NCBI GenBank assembly: GCA_020432595.1
Contig: JAGQGA010000251.1
Coordinates: 1-7,579, forward strand
Length of the DNA stretch: 7,579 nucleotides
Direction: 5' to 3'
Origin: Anaerolineales bacterium
GTDB lineage: Bacteria; Chloroflexota; Anaerolineae; Promineifilales; Promineifilaceae
Shown: in pieces, positions 1 to 6,345 of the stretch
Numbering within the stretch: the stretch's first letter is position 1
How the letters are laid out: every line of letters starts with the position of its first letter
Program-made: the position numbers and the translations under genes
The notes under the pieces: generated by a model
Told to the model about the DNA's origin: nothing
What the model saw: only the letters and a program-made list of their open reading frames with translations
The model's database searches: none

Positions 1-258
1 TGCCTGTAGCCGCACTTTTGCCCTTTCGGTGTCTAATCCCAATACACCGAGTGCGCCAATGGTCAGATTGCCCACGCGGATAGATGCAGTTAGGCTGGGC
101 GTAACACAATTGGTTGTCCCATTCGCCAGCAGAGGCCAGCGAGCCAACAGCTCATCCTGAGGGTTCCAGATGCAGAAGGCTGTTGCACCTGCTGCCAGCC
201 AATCATGGGCAAGGGCTTCCAGATGGTCGTGTTGAATTGCAACGATGTCGGCTAACAT
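1..258 (-). CDS. N-terminal part of unrecognised protein, possibly a GAF-like sensor of a phosphatase or kinase (runs off left edge)
   Basis: An open frame of 86 codons starts with ATG at 258 and continues past the left edge without a stop. It begins MLADIVAIQHDHLEAL and ends GLDTERAKVRLQA. The middle alternates short hydrophobic strands with glycines (ASIRVGNLTIGALGVLGL), as in the end of a GAF-like sensory fold, and the final charged stretch could enter a helical linker. It begins only 9 nt after the stop of the STAS gene, so the two are probably translated from one message; no strong Shine-Dalgarno sequence is visible and coupling is likely. Sensor proteins of this build placed beside STAS antagonists are often SpoIIE-type phosphatases or histidine kinases, but the catalytic part is outside the window. 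That the frame is a gene is fairly sure; the family is a guess. Confidence 0.6.
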   Translation of the reverse strand, partial: MLADIVAIQHDHLEALAHDWLAAGATAFCIWNPQDELLARWPLLANGTTNCVTPSLTASIRVGNLTIGALGVLGLDTERAKVRLQA

Positions 259-267
259 AAGCAGTTG

Positions 268-624
268 TTAGTGGGCAAACGCCTGAATGGCTTCATCTTC
301 GCCGGTATAAATCTCAAACGCCCGGTCTAGGCGGGTCAGTTCAAAGATGAGCCGCACTTTTTGTTGAAGCTGGCACAGACGCAGGTCGCCATCCCGCTGG
401 CGCGAACGTTTCATGCCCTGAACCAGAGCCGCCAGAGCGGTTGAGTCTACAAAGGTGACATCGCGCAGGTTGACGACGATGTGAGCCGGAACGTCGGCCG
501 TTGCTTCTTCCAGCCAGCCCCGCGCTTTTTCAACGGTGTAGGCATCAAAACGCCCGGCTAGTGCCATAACTTGTACGTTGCCAACGGCACGTGTCTCAAA
601 TGAAAAATTGGTCTTCTCGTCCAT
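268..624 (-). CDS. Stand-alone STAS-domain protein (anti-sigma factor antagonist family)
   Basis: This 118-residue protein is essentially one STAS domain, the usual length for SpoIIAA/RsbV-type antagonists. Visible marks are the N-terminal strands (VQVMALAGRFDAYT, residues 17-30), the strand IVVNLRDVTFVDS (49-61) and the helix TALAALVQGMKRSRQRDG. Asp60-Ser61 fits the family's conserved DS pair, whose serine is phosphorylated by a partner kinase and dephosphorylated by a PP2C-type phosphatase; the unphosphorylated form binds an anti-sigma factor or other switch protein. Upstream of the ATG at 624 is AGAGG at a normal distance. It sits 48 nt after the three-domain fusion gene and 9 nt before the partial sensor-like gene, so it is probably the last part of the glycan operon. 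It is cytoplasmic. The target is unknown; the two STAS domains of the WecG/TagA fusion gene suggest that it may regulate glycan synthesis rather than a sigma factor. Confidence 0.9.
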   Translation of the reverse strand: MDEKTNFSFETRAVGNVQVMALAGRFDAYTVEKARGWLEEATADVPAHIVVNLRDVTFVDSTALAALVQGMKRSRQRDGDLRLCQLQQKVRLIFELTRLDRAFEIYTGEDEAIQAFAH

Positions 625-672
625 AATGTTTGTGACCTCTTTTGGTACGATTTGGTGCTTGGTCGAATGGTG

Positions 673-2280
673 TTATTTGATGTGGCGCAGCCAGGCAGCC
701 GGCGTTTGCCACAGGAGTTTCCAATCTTCCCGCCAGCTTCGGGTGGCGAGATAGTAGACATCAGCGATGAGCATTTCATCGAGTTCGCCCTCACGGCTGT
801 TTTGCACATACCACAGCCCGGTAAAGCCGATGGGGGCATCGTGCCGTTTTTGCTGCCAGGTGTCGGTGATTTGGCTGGCTTCTTCGGGCGACAGTGGCCG
901 CACGCCAACCAAGGTTAGCTCCCCTTTGAGTACGTTAATTAGCTCTGGCAGTCGGTGCAAACCGAGCTTTTCCCACAGGCTGCCGAGGGGGGTAAAACGG
1001 CCGTTTTCCCGCCGTGTGGCAAAGTTGTAAAGCATAAACGGCCGTAAAGTCACCGACTGCCCGCTCATATACGGTTTCAAGCGCGTTTTCTTTTGCACCA
1101 CACGCCCAGATGTAATGAACGTGAGTATAGCGACAACCGTTAAAAGCGGTAGCAAAAGCAGCAGCAGCGGTACTGTCAGCAGCGTGTCGGCAAACCGTTG
1201 CCCGCCTCCCTCGGCCACCGTTTCATAGGTGGGGCCAAGGAGAAAGCGGTCTTCAATGGTCACACTTTCGGCCGTTTGCGTGTCTACCACCAAATTTTTG
1301 TTCACCAGCCGGTCTTCAATGTTGACCAGTTGGCCGATATAGGTGTGGTCAAAAATGGTGCTTTTTTGAATCGAGGCTTCATCATCAATGATGACATTGG
1401 CCCCAATCACCACATCTGGCCCCAGCTCCACGCCCGCCCCAATGCGGCAGTTTTCGCCAATGAACACGGGGGCAGCCAGCCGAGCGCTGGGGTGAATGAC
1501 ATTGTTCAGCCCCACCCAAATGCCGTCGGCAATTTGCCGCCCTTCCAGCGATAAAAAGCGGAGTTGGGGCGTGCCGTTGGCGACCTGCCCTGGTAGGGGG
1601 TTGTGGAGAAATGTTTGTTGCGCTTCCTGATATTTGGGGAAGGTGTCGAGCGTGTTGAGATAGCCGTTGCTGGTGAAGGCGTGGACAGGCAGATCGGCGG
1701 CCAGCAGAGCGGGGATGAGTTCTTGCTGAATGTCAAAGTGGGTTCGTGCCGGAATGTGGTTTAGGACACTTGGCTCGAAGATGTAGACTCCGGTGGCGTA
1801 GTAGGGGGCGGAACCGTTGACTTGGGTGGTTAAACGGCCGTTTTCCCCCACAAAAACCGGCTGGCTTGCATCGGAACCGTGGCGACTAACGACCACGGTT
1901 GCTGCGCTGCCGCGCACCCGGTGCTGCCCCACCAGCTTGGCAATGTCCAGGTCAACAACCATATCGGCCGGTAAAACAATAAAGGTGTCGCTTAAGCTGC
2001 TTTCTGCCCATTTTAGCGCCCCAGCCGACCCCCAAGCGTCACGTTGCAGCAAATAATCCAACTCCACGCCCCACCGTTCTCCCTTGCCAAAAAATGCTTC
2101 AATGCTTCCCGGCAAATGGTAAAGGCTGACGTTGATGTTTTGGATTCCCTGGCGAGCCAGCAGTTCAATGGCATAGGTCATGACGGGGCGATTGGCGATG
2201 GGAAGCATGGGGGACGGAATGGTTTCCGTGAGTGGCTGTAATTTTTCTGTTTCGCCGGTGGCTAGAAGGATTGCCTGCAT
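673..2280 (-). CDS. Nucleotidyltransferase-like / hexapeptide / bacterial sugar transferase fusion, probable pseudoenzyme
   Basis: This protein is 535 residues from the ATG at 2280, chosen because GAGGA lies 4 nt upstream; the frame is open to an ATG at 2340, but that extension carries an iterated palindrome. Residues 1-225 resemble sugar-phosphate nucleotidyltransferases (start MQAILLATGETEKLQPLT, then GSAGAL at 84-89 and VLPADMVVDLD at 102-112). Residues about 253-310 are left-handed beta-helix hexapeptide repeats (VIHPSARLAAPVFIGENCRIGAG region). A hydrophobic helix (366-389) leads into a bacterial sugar transferase domain (to 535) with RLPELINVLKGELTLVGVRP and GFTGLW. Catalytic motifs are altered: the GxGTRL-type loop reads GETEKL, the PKPM lysine is Ser23, and the Asp-Glu dyad of the LDELPQ motif is His442-Arg443. 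It is therefore likely membrane-attached but catalytically dead or changed, perhaps a scaffold or regulator for the intact transferase encoded at 3996-4754. A separate activity on an unusual substrate cannot be excluded. Confidence 0.85.
   Translation of the reverse strand: MQAILLATGETEKLQPLTETIPSPMLPIANRPVMTYAIELLARQGIQNINVSLYHLPGSIEAFFGKGERWGVELDYLLQRDAWGSAGALKWAESSLSDTFIVLPADMVVDLDIAKLVGQHRVRGSAATVVVSRHGSDASQPVFVGENGRLTTQVNGSAPYYATGVYIFEPSVLNHIPARTHFDIQQELIPALLAADLPVHAFTSNGYLNTLDTFPKYQEAQQTFLHNPLPGQVANGTPQLRFLSLEGRQIADGIWVGLNNVIHPSARLAAPVFIGENCRIGAGVELGPDVVIGANVIIDDEASIQKSTIFDHTYIGQLVNIEDRLVNKNLVVDTQTAESVTIEDRFLLGPTYETVAEGGGQRFADTLLTVPLLLLLLPLLTVVAILTFITSGRVVQKKTRLKPYMSGQSVTLRPFMLYNFATRRENGRFTPLGSLWEKLGLHRLPELINVLKGELTLVGVRPLSPEEASQITDTWQQKRHDAPIGFTGLWYVQNSREGELDEMLIADVYYLATRSWREDWKLLWQTPAAWLRHIK
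996..1005. repeat. Iterated palindrome AACGGCCGTT, copy 1
   Basis: This is a perfect palindrome, extended to 14 bp as AAAACGGCCGTTTT (994-1007). It lies inside the sugar transferase domain of the fusion gene and encodes Asn426-Gly427-Arg428. A near-copy, AACGGCCGTA, is at 1037-1046. Confidence 0.85.
1833..1842. repeat. Iterated palindrome AACGGCCGTT, copy 2
   Basis: A perfect copy inside the nucleotidyltransferase-like domain, encoding Asn147-Gly148-Arg149. By hand count the 60 nt to the left hold 25 G and 10 C on the plus strand; the 60 nt to the right hold 15 G and 21 C. Confidence 0.85.
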
Positions 2281-2284
2281 AATG

Positions 2285-2289
2285 TCCTC
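2285..2289 (-). promoter_or_regulatory. Ribosome binding site deciding the start at 2280
   Basis: GAGGA on the minus strand lies 4 nt upstream of the ATG at 2280. It supports this ATG over the one at 2340, as does the fact that the nucleotidyltransferase fold normally starts right at MQAILLA-type sequence. Confidence 0.7.
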
Positions 2290-2310
2290 AATGATGGTTA
2301 CTACTGGAAA

Positions 2311-2354
2311 AACGGCCGTTTCTGCTGTGGTTGGCGGCAAAAACGGCCGTTTTT
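2311..2354. repeat. Two iterated palindromes side by side (copies 3 and 4)
   Basis: Copies of AACGGCCGTT at 2311-2320 and 2342-2351 lie in the leader of the fusion gene. The second sits in a 16-bp perfect palindrome, AAAAACGGCCGTTTTT (2339-2354). These are the only two perfect copies in the window outside genes, and the only close pair (31 nt apart). Confidence 0.85.
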
Positions 2355-2366
2355 AAAATCTGCTTT

Positions 2367-2418
2367 TAGAGATTGGAAATTGGAGATTCATCAATCTCCA
2401 ATCTCTAGTCTCCAATCT
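2367..2418. repeat. AT-rich stem-loop with alternative pairings between two genes
   Basis: ATTGGAGATT (2379-2388) and AATCTCCAAT (2393-2402) form a perfect 10-bp stem with a CATC loop. A competing perfect 10-bp stem pairs TAGAGATTGG (2367-2376) with CCAATCTCTA (2398-2407). TCTCCAATCT occurs twice, at 2395-2404 and 2409-2418. The two stems exclude each other. There is no U-run next to the stem in the direction of transcription, so an intrinsic terminator is unlikely; it may be a decayed repeat or an mRNA-stability structure. Confidence 0.6.
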
Positions 2419-2500
2419 TTTTCATGTAAACTACACAAATCTTTTCTAAACGATTTCTAAATATTAAAACCGACGGACGTAAAAATTCACATTACAATAT

Positions 2501-3964
2501 TTACGCCGCTGCCGAAGCCAAATCACCGTAAAGCGACAGCACCTTGTCAAAACGCACCATCTCAATCACCCGCTGCACATCGTTGGAGCAGTTTGTCACC
2601 CGCAGTTCCCCCTTGCGGTCGCTCGCTTCCCGGTGCAGCGAGGCCAACATGGCTAACCCGGCACTTGCCAGAAAAACGGTGTCGCTCAGGTCCAGAATGA
2701 GATGCGGGTTTTTGTTCAACGCTTCCTGACACGCCTGTTTGACTTCGTTCACGGTGTTGGCATCCAACCGGCGTGGCCCATTCACCACAGACCATTTGCT
2801 GTCGTTACGCAATGTTGGTTTGTTAGGCTGGGTAATTTCTTCCACCGATAACGGCCGTTTTGCCAACGCCTGGTCAATATTCTCATCAATCTCAAAAAAC
2901 TTATCCAGTCGCAGCACCCCCAGCGTTTCCAAAATCATCTTTGGCACTGACACCAGCACCAAATCACCCCCCGCATCTCGCGCCTGCTTGGCTAAACCCA
3001 CCAGGCTACCAATGGCCGTGCTGTCCAAAAACTCACTTTCGCCCAGATTCACCACCACACGGTTTGTTTCCCCCAGCGCCCGCTGCCCCAATTCCCGAAA
3101 CGCTTTAATGTTAGCGGTGGTCAAGCGGCCAGAAACATTGATAATCGCCCGGTCATCCACCACCAATAGTTCCGTCTTCGGCAGCACCGTCGCCAGCCGC
3201 TCACCTTGGCGCATAATCCACCACTGCTTGGCAAAAAACGACGAAAACAGCACCATATCCACCGCATACCGCTTCCACAAACGGCGCGGTTCACTCAGCA
3301 GCCGGTGTATCCATTCCAGCCCACTCTTTTGCATCCACTCCGGTGCCCGTTTGGTTTTGCCCGTAATAAAGTCCAGCGTGCCGCCAATGCCAATCATCAC
3401 CGGCACCCCCAACTCGCGCCCATACATCCCAATCCACTTTTCCTGCTTGGGGTTGCCAAACGCCACCAGCAGCACATCCGGCTTGGCCGCCTTAATATCG
3501 GCCAAAATCTGGCGATCCATTTCCAAAATGGAGCTATAGGGCGGGGAGCAAACCCCGGCCACCTTGAACCCCGGATTGGCTTCGGTGAGCATTTCGGCAG
3601 CGCGTGCCGCCACGCCCGGAGCCGCCCCCAAAAAATAGACGGAGTATCCTTTTTTGGCTGCCCGTTCGGCCAGGGCTGGCACCATGTCGGCTCCAGCCAC
3701 TCGCCCTTCCAACTCTACCCCCAAGATTTTTGCTCCCCACACCAGCGGCATCCCATCGGCCGTTGCCATGTCAGATTCTTGCAGCAAGTAGCGCAGTTCC
3801 GGGTCTTGCATCGCTTTCACCACAAAATCGGCGTTGACGGTTGCAATTTGGTGTGTCTTGCCAGTGGCGCGACCCACTTCAATAAACTGTTCGATTTGAT
3901 CAAGTGCTTCGTCCATATTGAGGTCGTCAATAGGCGTGCCGAGAACCATAACAAGTTTTCGCAT
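2501..3964 (-). CDS. WecG/TagA/CpsF family glycosyltransferase fused to two C-terminal STAS domains
   Basis: This protein has 487 residues, about twice the normal family length. Residues 1-250 are a complete WecG/TagA/CpsF enzyme: NADFVV (44-49), the catalytic-type aspartate in TADGMPLVWG (Asp70), FLGAAPG (111-117), FGNPKQEKW (169-177) and the C-terminal basic helices RAPEWMQKSGLEWIHRL (206-222). The family transfers an N-acetylmannosamine-type sugar onto a lipid-linked first sugar at the membrane. Two STAS domains follow. The first (about 264-368) keeps Asp314-Ser315 in FLDSTAIGSLVGL. The second (about 390-487) reads FLASAGLAML, so the aspartate is Ala433 while Ser434 remains. AAGGGG lies 7 nt before the ATG at 3964. 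It starts 31 nt after the phosphoglycosyl transferase stop, whose product would be its natural acceptor. The fusion suggests direct partner-switching control of a glycosyltransferase, which I infer rather than see. Confidence 0.93.
   Translation of the reverse strand: MRKLVMVLGTPIDDLNMDEALDQIEQFIEVGRATGKTHQIATVNADFVVKAMQDPELRYLLQESDMATADGMPLVWGAKILGVELEGRVAGADMVPALAERAAKKGYSVYFLGAAPGVAARAAEMLTEANPGFKVAGVCSPPYSSILEMDRQILADIKAAKPDVLLVAFGNPKQEKWIGMYGRELGVPVMIGIGGTLDFITGKTKRAPEWMQKSGLEWIHRLLSEPRRLWKRYAVDMVLFSSFFAKQWWIMRQGERLATVLPKTELLVVDDRAIINVSGRLTTANIKAFRELGQRALGETNRVVVNLGESEFLDSTAIGSLVGLAKQARDAGGDLVLVSVPKMILETLGVLRLDKFFEIDENIDQALAKRPLSVEEITQPNKPTLRNDSKWSVVNGPRRLDANTVNEVKQACQEALNKNPHLILDLSDTVFLASAGLAMLASLHREASDRKGELRVTNCSNDVQRVIEMVRFDKVLSLYGDLASAAA
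2850..2859. repeat. Iterated palindrome AACGGCCGTT, copy 5
   Basis: A perfect copy in the linker between the two STAS domains, encoding Lys369-Arg370-Pro371 in a frame different from most copies. By hand count the left 60 nt hold 15 G and 12 C, the right 60 nt 7 G and 20 C. Confidence 0.85.
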
Positions 3965-3995
3965 GATGTTACCCCTTTACCAATACAATGGCTGG

Positions 3996-4754
3996 TTAAT
4001 ACGCGCCGCGTGAAAAGACAACGGCCGGAATCGTTTTAAGCAAAATTTCGACGTCTTTGAGCAAGCTCTGCTCTTCAATGTATTTCAGATCCAGCTCAAC
4101 CCAGCGGGTGAAGCTGAGGTTGCTGCGCCCGGAAATCTGCGGCAGGCCGGTGATGCCGGGGATGGCATTGAGCCGCCGCCGCTGGTCAAATTCATATTGC
4201 GCCACTTCCGAAGGCACGGGGGGGCGTGGCCCCACCAGCCGCATTTCGCCGCGCACCACGTTCAAAAGCTGTGGCAGTTCGTCAATGCTAAGTTTGCGGA
4301 TGAGCTTCCCAACGCGGGTGACGCGGGGGTCGTCTTTCATTTTGAACATTACATCGCCGTTTACTTCATTTTTTGCCAGCAGTTCTGCTTTGCGGGCTTC
4401 GGCATCAATATACATGGAGCGGAATTTGAAGCAGAGGAAGGTGCTGCCCCATTTGCCCACCCGTTTTTGCTTGAACAGCACTGGGCCGGGGGAGTCGAGC
4501 TTGATGGCGAGGGCGGTAATTGCCATGACCGGCCAGAGGAAGAAGAGGGCGATGCTGGCAACGGTGAAGTCGAAGGCGCGGCGCAGCCCTTCAATGATTT
4601 TGCCGCGAATGACCCAGGCCAAAAGCTGGAGCCGCATCCGCTGGATGGCGCGGCTGCTTTTAAAGCTTTGGTTGGCGTACACTTCCACCATGCGGGCGGT
4701 TTTTTCATCGAGTGTTTTGGTGGTAATCATTGGTTTTGCTGTAACTGCTTCCAT
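3996..4754 (-). CDS. Monotopic phosphoglycosyl transferase (bacterial sugar transferase), initiating enzyme of lipid-linked glycan synthesis
   Basis: This 252-residue protein transfers a sugar-1-phosphate from a nucleotide sugar to undecaprenyl phosphate. Visible marks are a hydrophobic re-entrant segment (61-84, FDFTVASIALFFLWPVMAI), SPGPVLFKQKRVG (88-100), FKFRSM (109-114), the Asp158-Glu159 dyad in LSIDELPQLLNV, GPRPPVPSE (175-183) and PGITGLPQISGRS (199-211). All key residues are present. The four-helix N-terminus of WbaP/WcaJ types is absent, replaced by about 58 soluble residues. The start at 4754 is chosen for its AGAGGA; an in-frame ATG at 4814 has only a weak site. It follows the family 2 glycosyltransferase after a gap with a double hairpin and precedes the WecG/TagA-STAS gene by 31 nt, which would use its product. 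The sugar used cannot be told. Confidence 0.95.
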   Translation of the reverse strand: MEAVTAKPMITTKTLDEKTARMVEVYANQSFKSSRAIQRMRLQLLAWVIRGKIIEGLRRAFDFTVASIALFFLWPVMAITALAIKLDSPGPVLFKQKRVGKWGSTFLCFKFRSMYIDAEARKAELLAKNEVNGDVMFKMKDDPRVTRVGKLIRKLSIDELPQLLNVVRGEMRLVGPRPPVPSEVAQYEFDQRRRLNAIPGITGLPQISGRSNLSFTRWVELDLKYIEEQSLLKDVEILLKTIPAVVFSRGAY

Positions 4755-4758
4755 GTTG

Positions 4759-4764
4759 TCCTCT
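4759..4764 (-). promoter_or_regulatory. Ribosome binding site deciding the start at 4754
   Basis: AGAGGA on the minus strand lies 4 nt before the ATG at 4754. The alternative in-frame ATG at 4814 is preceded only by AGAAG, so the shorter protein is preferred. Confidence 0.7.
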
Positions 4765-4866
4765 TTGTTTTGAATGGATGACCAATTTGTTTTTTCACTC
4801 TGCAAAATGTTCATAGGACTTCTTTGTGACGATGGATTGGCTCAAGGTTGAGGCAATCGGGTCATA

Positions 4867-4883
4867 AGTGATTAGGAATCACT
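4867..4883. repeat. Small perfect inverted repeat
   Basis: AGTGATT and AATCACT are separated by AGG, giving a 7-bp stem with a 3-nt loop in the leader between the family 2 glycosyltransferase and the phosphoglycosyl transferase. No U-run follows. It could be a small operator or a chance structure. Confidence 0.4.
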
Positions 4884-4906
4884 CCTGAAAAGGTACTCAA
4901 AAGGGA

Positions 4907-4975
4907 TGTCATTCCCGCGAAAGCGGGAATCCATGCCTAAGCTACCTGTGGATACCCGCCTACGCGGGTATGACA
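4907..4975. repeat. REPIN-like element: two GC-rich hairpins in inverted orientation
   Basis: Hairpin 1 pairs ATTCCCGC (4911-4918) with GCGGGAAT (4923-4930) around a GAAA loop. Hairpin 2 pairs ATACCCGC (4952-4959) with GCGGGTAT (4964-4971) around CTAC. The two 27-nt arms (4907-4933 and 4949-4975) are reverse complements at 23 of 27 positions with a 15-nt centre. Two of the four differences are a compensating pair that keeps each hairpin perfect. The ATTCCC-N8-GGGAAT form matches the core of dispersed repeats such as the neisserial dRS3 element. Lying between two co-directional genes, it may tune mRNA stability or partial termination. Confidence 0.85.
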
Positions 4976-4990
4976 CCTGTATAGAGACGA

Positions 4991-6220
4991 TTAGGATTCA
5001 TTACGGGCAGTGCGTACCCACCCCTGGCGGTTTTTGCCAAGGAGAATTTTGATGTATTGCCCAATCTTCCAAATGATGAAGACGGGGGCGTAGAGTAAGG
5101 TTTTGTAGACGCTGCTGGGGGCGTTGACCATGCGGAGGCCAGCCAGTAGATAGATGACTTGGCCGAACAGGGTGCCGATGCCGAGCAGAAGGCTGATGAA
5201 CCCCAGGTTGCTGCCGTTGGGGAAGAGGCGTTGGGCAATATAGGAGGCGGCGCTGGCAGCGAGTGCCAGGACGCTGAGGCCGGTGAGGATGGAGAAGGGG
5301 GGGATGATGTGTTCCATGGCGGCATCGAACAGGGTGAAGAAACGGCCGTTTCTCCCCCCCTGCCACCCCTTCTTCAACAACTGCGGCACATACAGCTTTG
5401 CCATTTCCAGCCGCCCCTGCTCCCAGCGCACATTTTGCGTTTGCGACTGTTCCAGCGAATCCGGCATTTCGGCCCAGACAACGGCATCGGGGGCAAACGT
5501 TACCCGTTCACCGTTGAGCAGCAGCGTCATGTGAAACTCAATATCTTCGGTAACAGAAGCCGACCATTCATGCTGGCGCATAATGTCGGCGGTGAACACC
5601 ATGCCGTTGCCCTTTAGCCCAGCCGAACCGCCTAGCACCATGCGGCCTTGCGGACGCAGATAGTGAAGTACGGCTAGGGCAGCATAGCGCAGGCTGGCGC
5701 TCCAGCCGCTTTCAGGGTTACGCACGGCGTAGTATGCCTGAATGACACGCTCACCCCGCGCCAGTCGCGCATCCATGACGCGCAAGAAGTTGGGCGACAC
5801 AACGGTGTCGGCGTCCAAAATAACAATGGCATCGTGGGGGTCGTTGGCAAGCCGCTGCAAAAGCCATTGCAGGGCGTAGCCTTTGCCGCGCAGGTCAAGG
5901 TTGTGGCGTTCGTGGGCGATGGCTCCGTGCTGGCGGGCAATAACGGCCGTTTTGTCCGAACAGTTGTCCGCCACCACATGCGTTGCATACAAATTCTTTG
6001 GATAATCAAGCTCCGCCAAATTATCCAGCAGGCTGGGCAGCAGCTTTTCCTCGTTATGGGCCGGGATGAGAATGAGAAATCGGTGTTGGGGGACGGCCGG
6101 CAGCGGCTCTGTGCGCCGGTTAGCCCGCCATGCCGTCACGGTCAGCAGCATTAAATAGGAGACCAGAAGGGCTAAAACGGTTTGAGCAGCGAAGATAAGT
6201 GTTTGCAACCAGAATAACAT
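4991..6220 (-). CDS. Membrane-bound family 2 glycosyltransferase, processive (cellulose/hyaluronan synthase-like) type
   Basis: This 409-residue inner-membrane enzyme has one N-terminal membrane helix (about 4-28), a cytoplasmic GT-A domain (about 45-290) and three C-terminal helices (about 305-330, 338-362, 374-395). All family motifs are visible: PAHNEE (53-58), DNCSDKT (85-91), DADT with the metal-binding pair (136-139), GNGMVF (204-209), TED with the probable catalytic base Asp226, and QNVRW (262-266), the QxxRW signature of enzymes that hold a growing chain. It probably makes or extends an exopolysaccharide from a nucleotide sugar. The sugar is not determined; PilZ or export partners are not in the window. 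The ATG at 6220 has only a weak GGAA upstream. A candidate promoter lies about 140 nt upstream, so this may be the first gene of the glycan operon. Confidence 0.93.
   Translation of the reverse strand: MLFWLQTLIFAAQTVLALLVSYLMLLTVTAWRANRRTEPLPAVPQHRFLILIPAHNEEKLLPSLLDNLAELDYPKNLYATHVVADNCSDKTAVIARQHGAIAHERHNLDLRGKGYALQWLLQRLANDPHDAIVILDADTVVSPNFLRVMDARLARGERVIQAYYAVRNPESGWSASLRYAALAVLHYLRPQGRMVLGGSAGLKGNGMVFTADIMRQHEWSASVTEDIEFHMTLLLNGERVTFAPDAVVWAEMPDSLEQSQTQNVRWEQGRLEMAKLYVPQLLKKGWQGGRNGRFFTLFDAAMEHIIPPFSILTGLSVLALAASAASYIAQRLFPNGSNLGFISLLLGIGTLFGQVIYLLAGLRMVNAPSSVYKTLLYAPVFIIWKIGQYIKILLGKNRQGWVRTARNES
5341..5350. repeat. Iterated palindrome AACGGCCGTT, copy 6, at a sharp GC-skew switch
   Basis: A perfect copy encoding Asn291-Gly292-Arg293 of the family 2 glycosyltransferase, near the end of the catalytic domain. 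By hand count the 60 nt to the left hold 28 G and 7 C; the 60 nt to the right hold 7 G and 27 C. Confidence 0.85.
5942..5951. repeat. Iterated palindrome AACGGCCGTT, copy 7
   Basis: A perfect copy read in another frame, encoding Lys90-Thr91-Ala92-Val93 directly after the conserved DNCSD motif of the family 2 glycosyltransferase. By hand count the left 60 nt hold 25 G and 14 C, the right 60 nt 11 G and 16 C. Confidence 0.85.
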
Positions 6221-6345
6221 GCGCTTGTTCCAATATAGATGAAAAATGTGGTTGATAATGTGGCTCCTTTGTCTCAGAAAGAGACCAAATTAAGCGGGAG
6301 CCAGTGACCGGGTACAGGATTGATAAGTACAACCTTGTTTTCGTG

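Noticed and set aside
1145..1180. GCAGCAGCAG-type microsatellite
   Set aside because: It encodes the leucine run of a membrane helix (371-380) in the fusion protein, which explains the repetition.
2281..2340. N-terminal extension of the fusion gene to an ATG at 2340
   Set aside because: The 20 extra residues come before the normal start of the fold, include a palindrome copy, and a good ribosome binding site precedes 2280.
2339..2354. Intrinsic terminator from AAAAACGGCCGTTTTT
   Set aside because: The palindrome has no loop, so only a very short strained hairpin could form, and the same motif recurs inside genes.
2739..3539. Long open frame of 266 codons on the plus strand
   Set aside because: It is antisense to the WecG/TagA-STAS gene, is rich in Ser, Pro and Arg, matches no family, and the opposite strand carries clear motifs.
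3206..4039. Open frame of 277 codons on the plus strand
   Set aside because: It is rich in His, Pro and Gln, as expected for a shadow of a GC-rich gene, and covers conserved catalytic motifs on the other strand.
4057..4773. Open frame of 238 codons on the plus strand
   Set aside because: It mirrors the phosphoglycosyl transferase, whose complete motif set is on the minus strand.
4907..4975. CRISPR array
   Set aside because: There are only two units, inverted rather than direct, with a 15-nt centre; no spacers or cas genes are seen.
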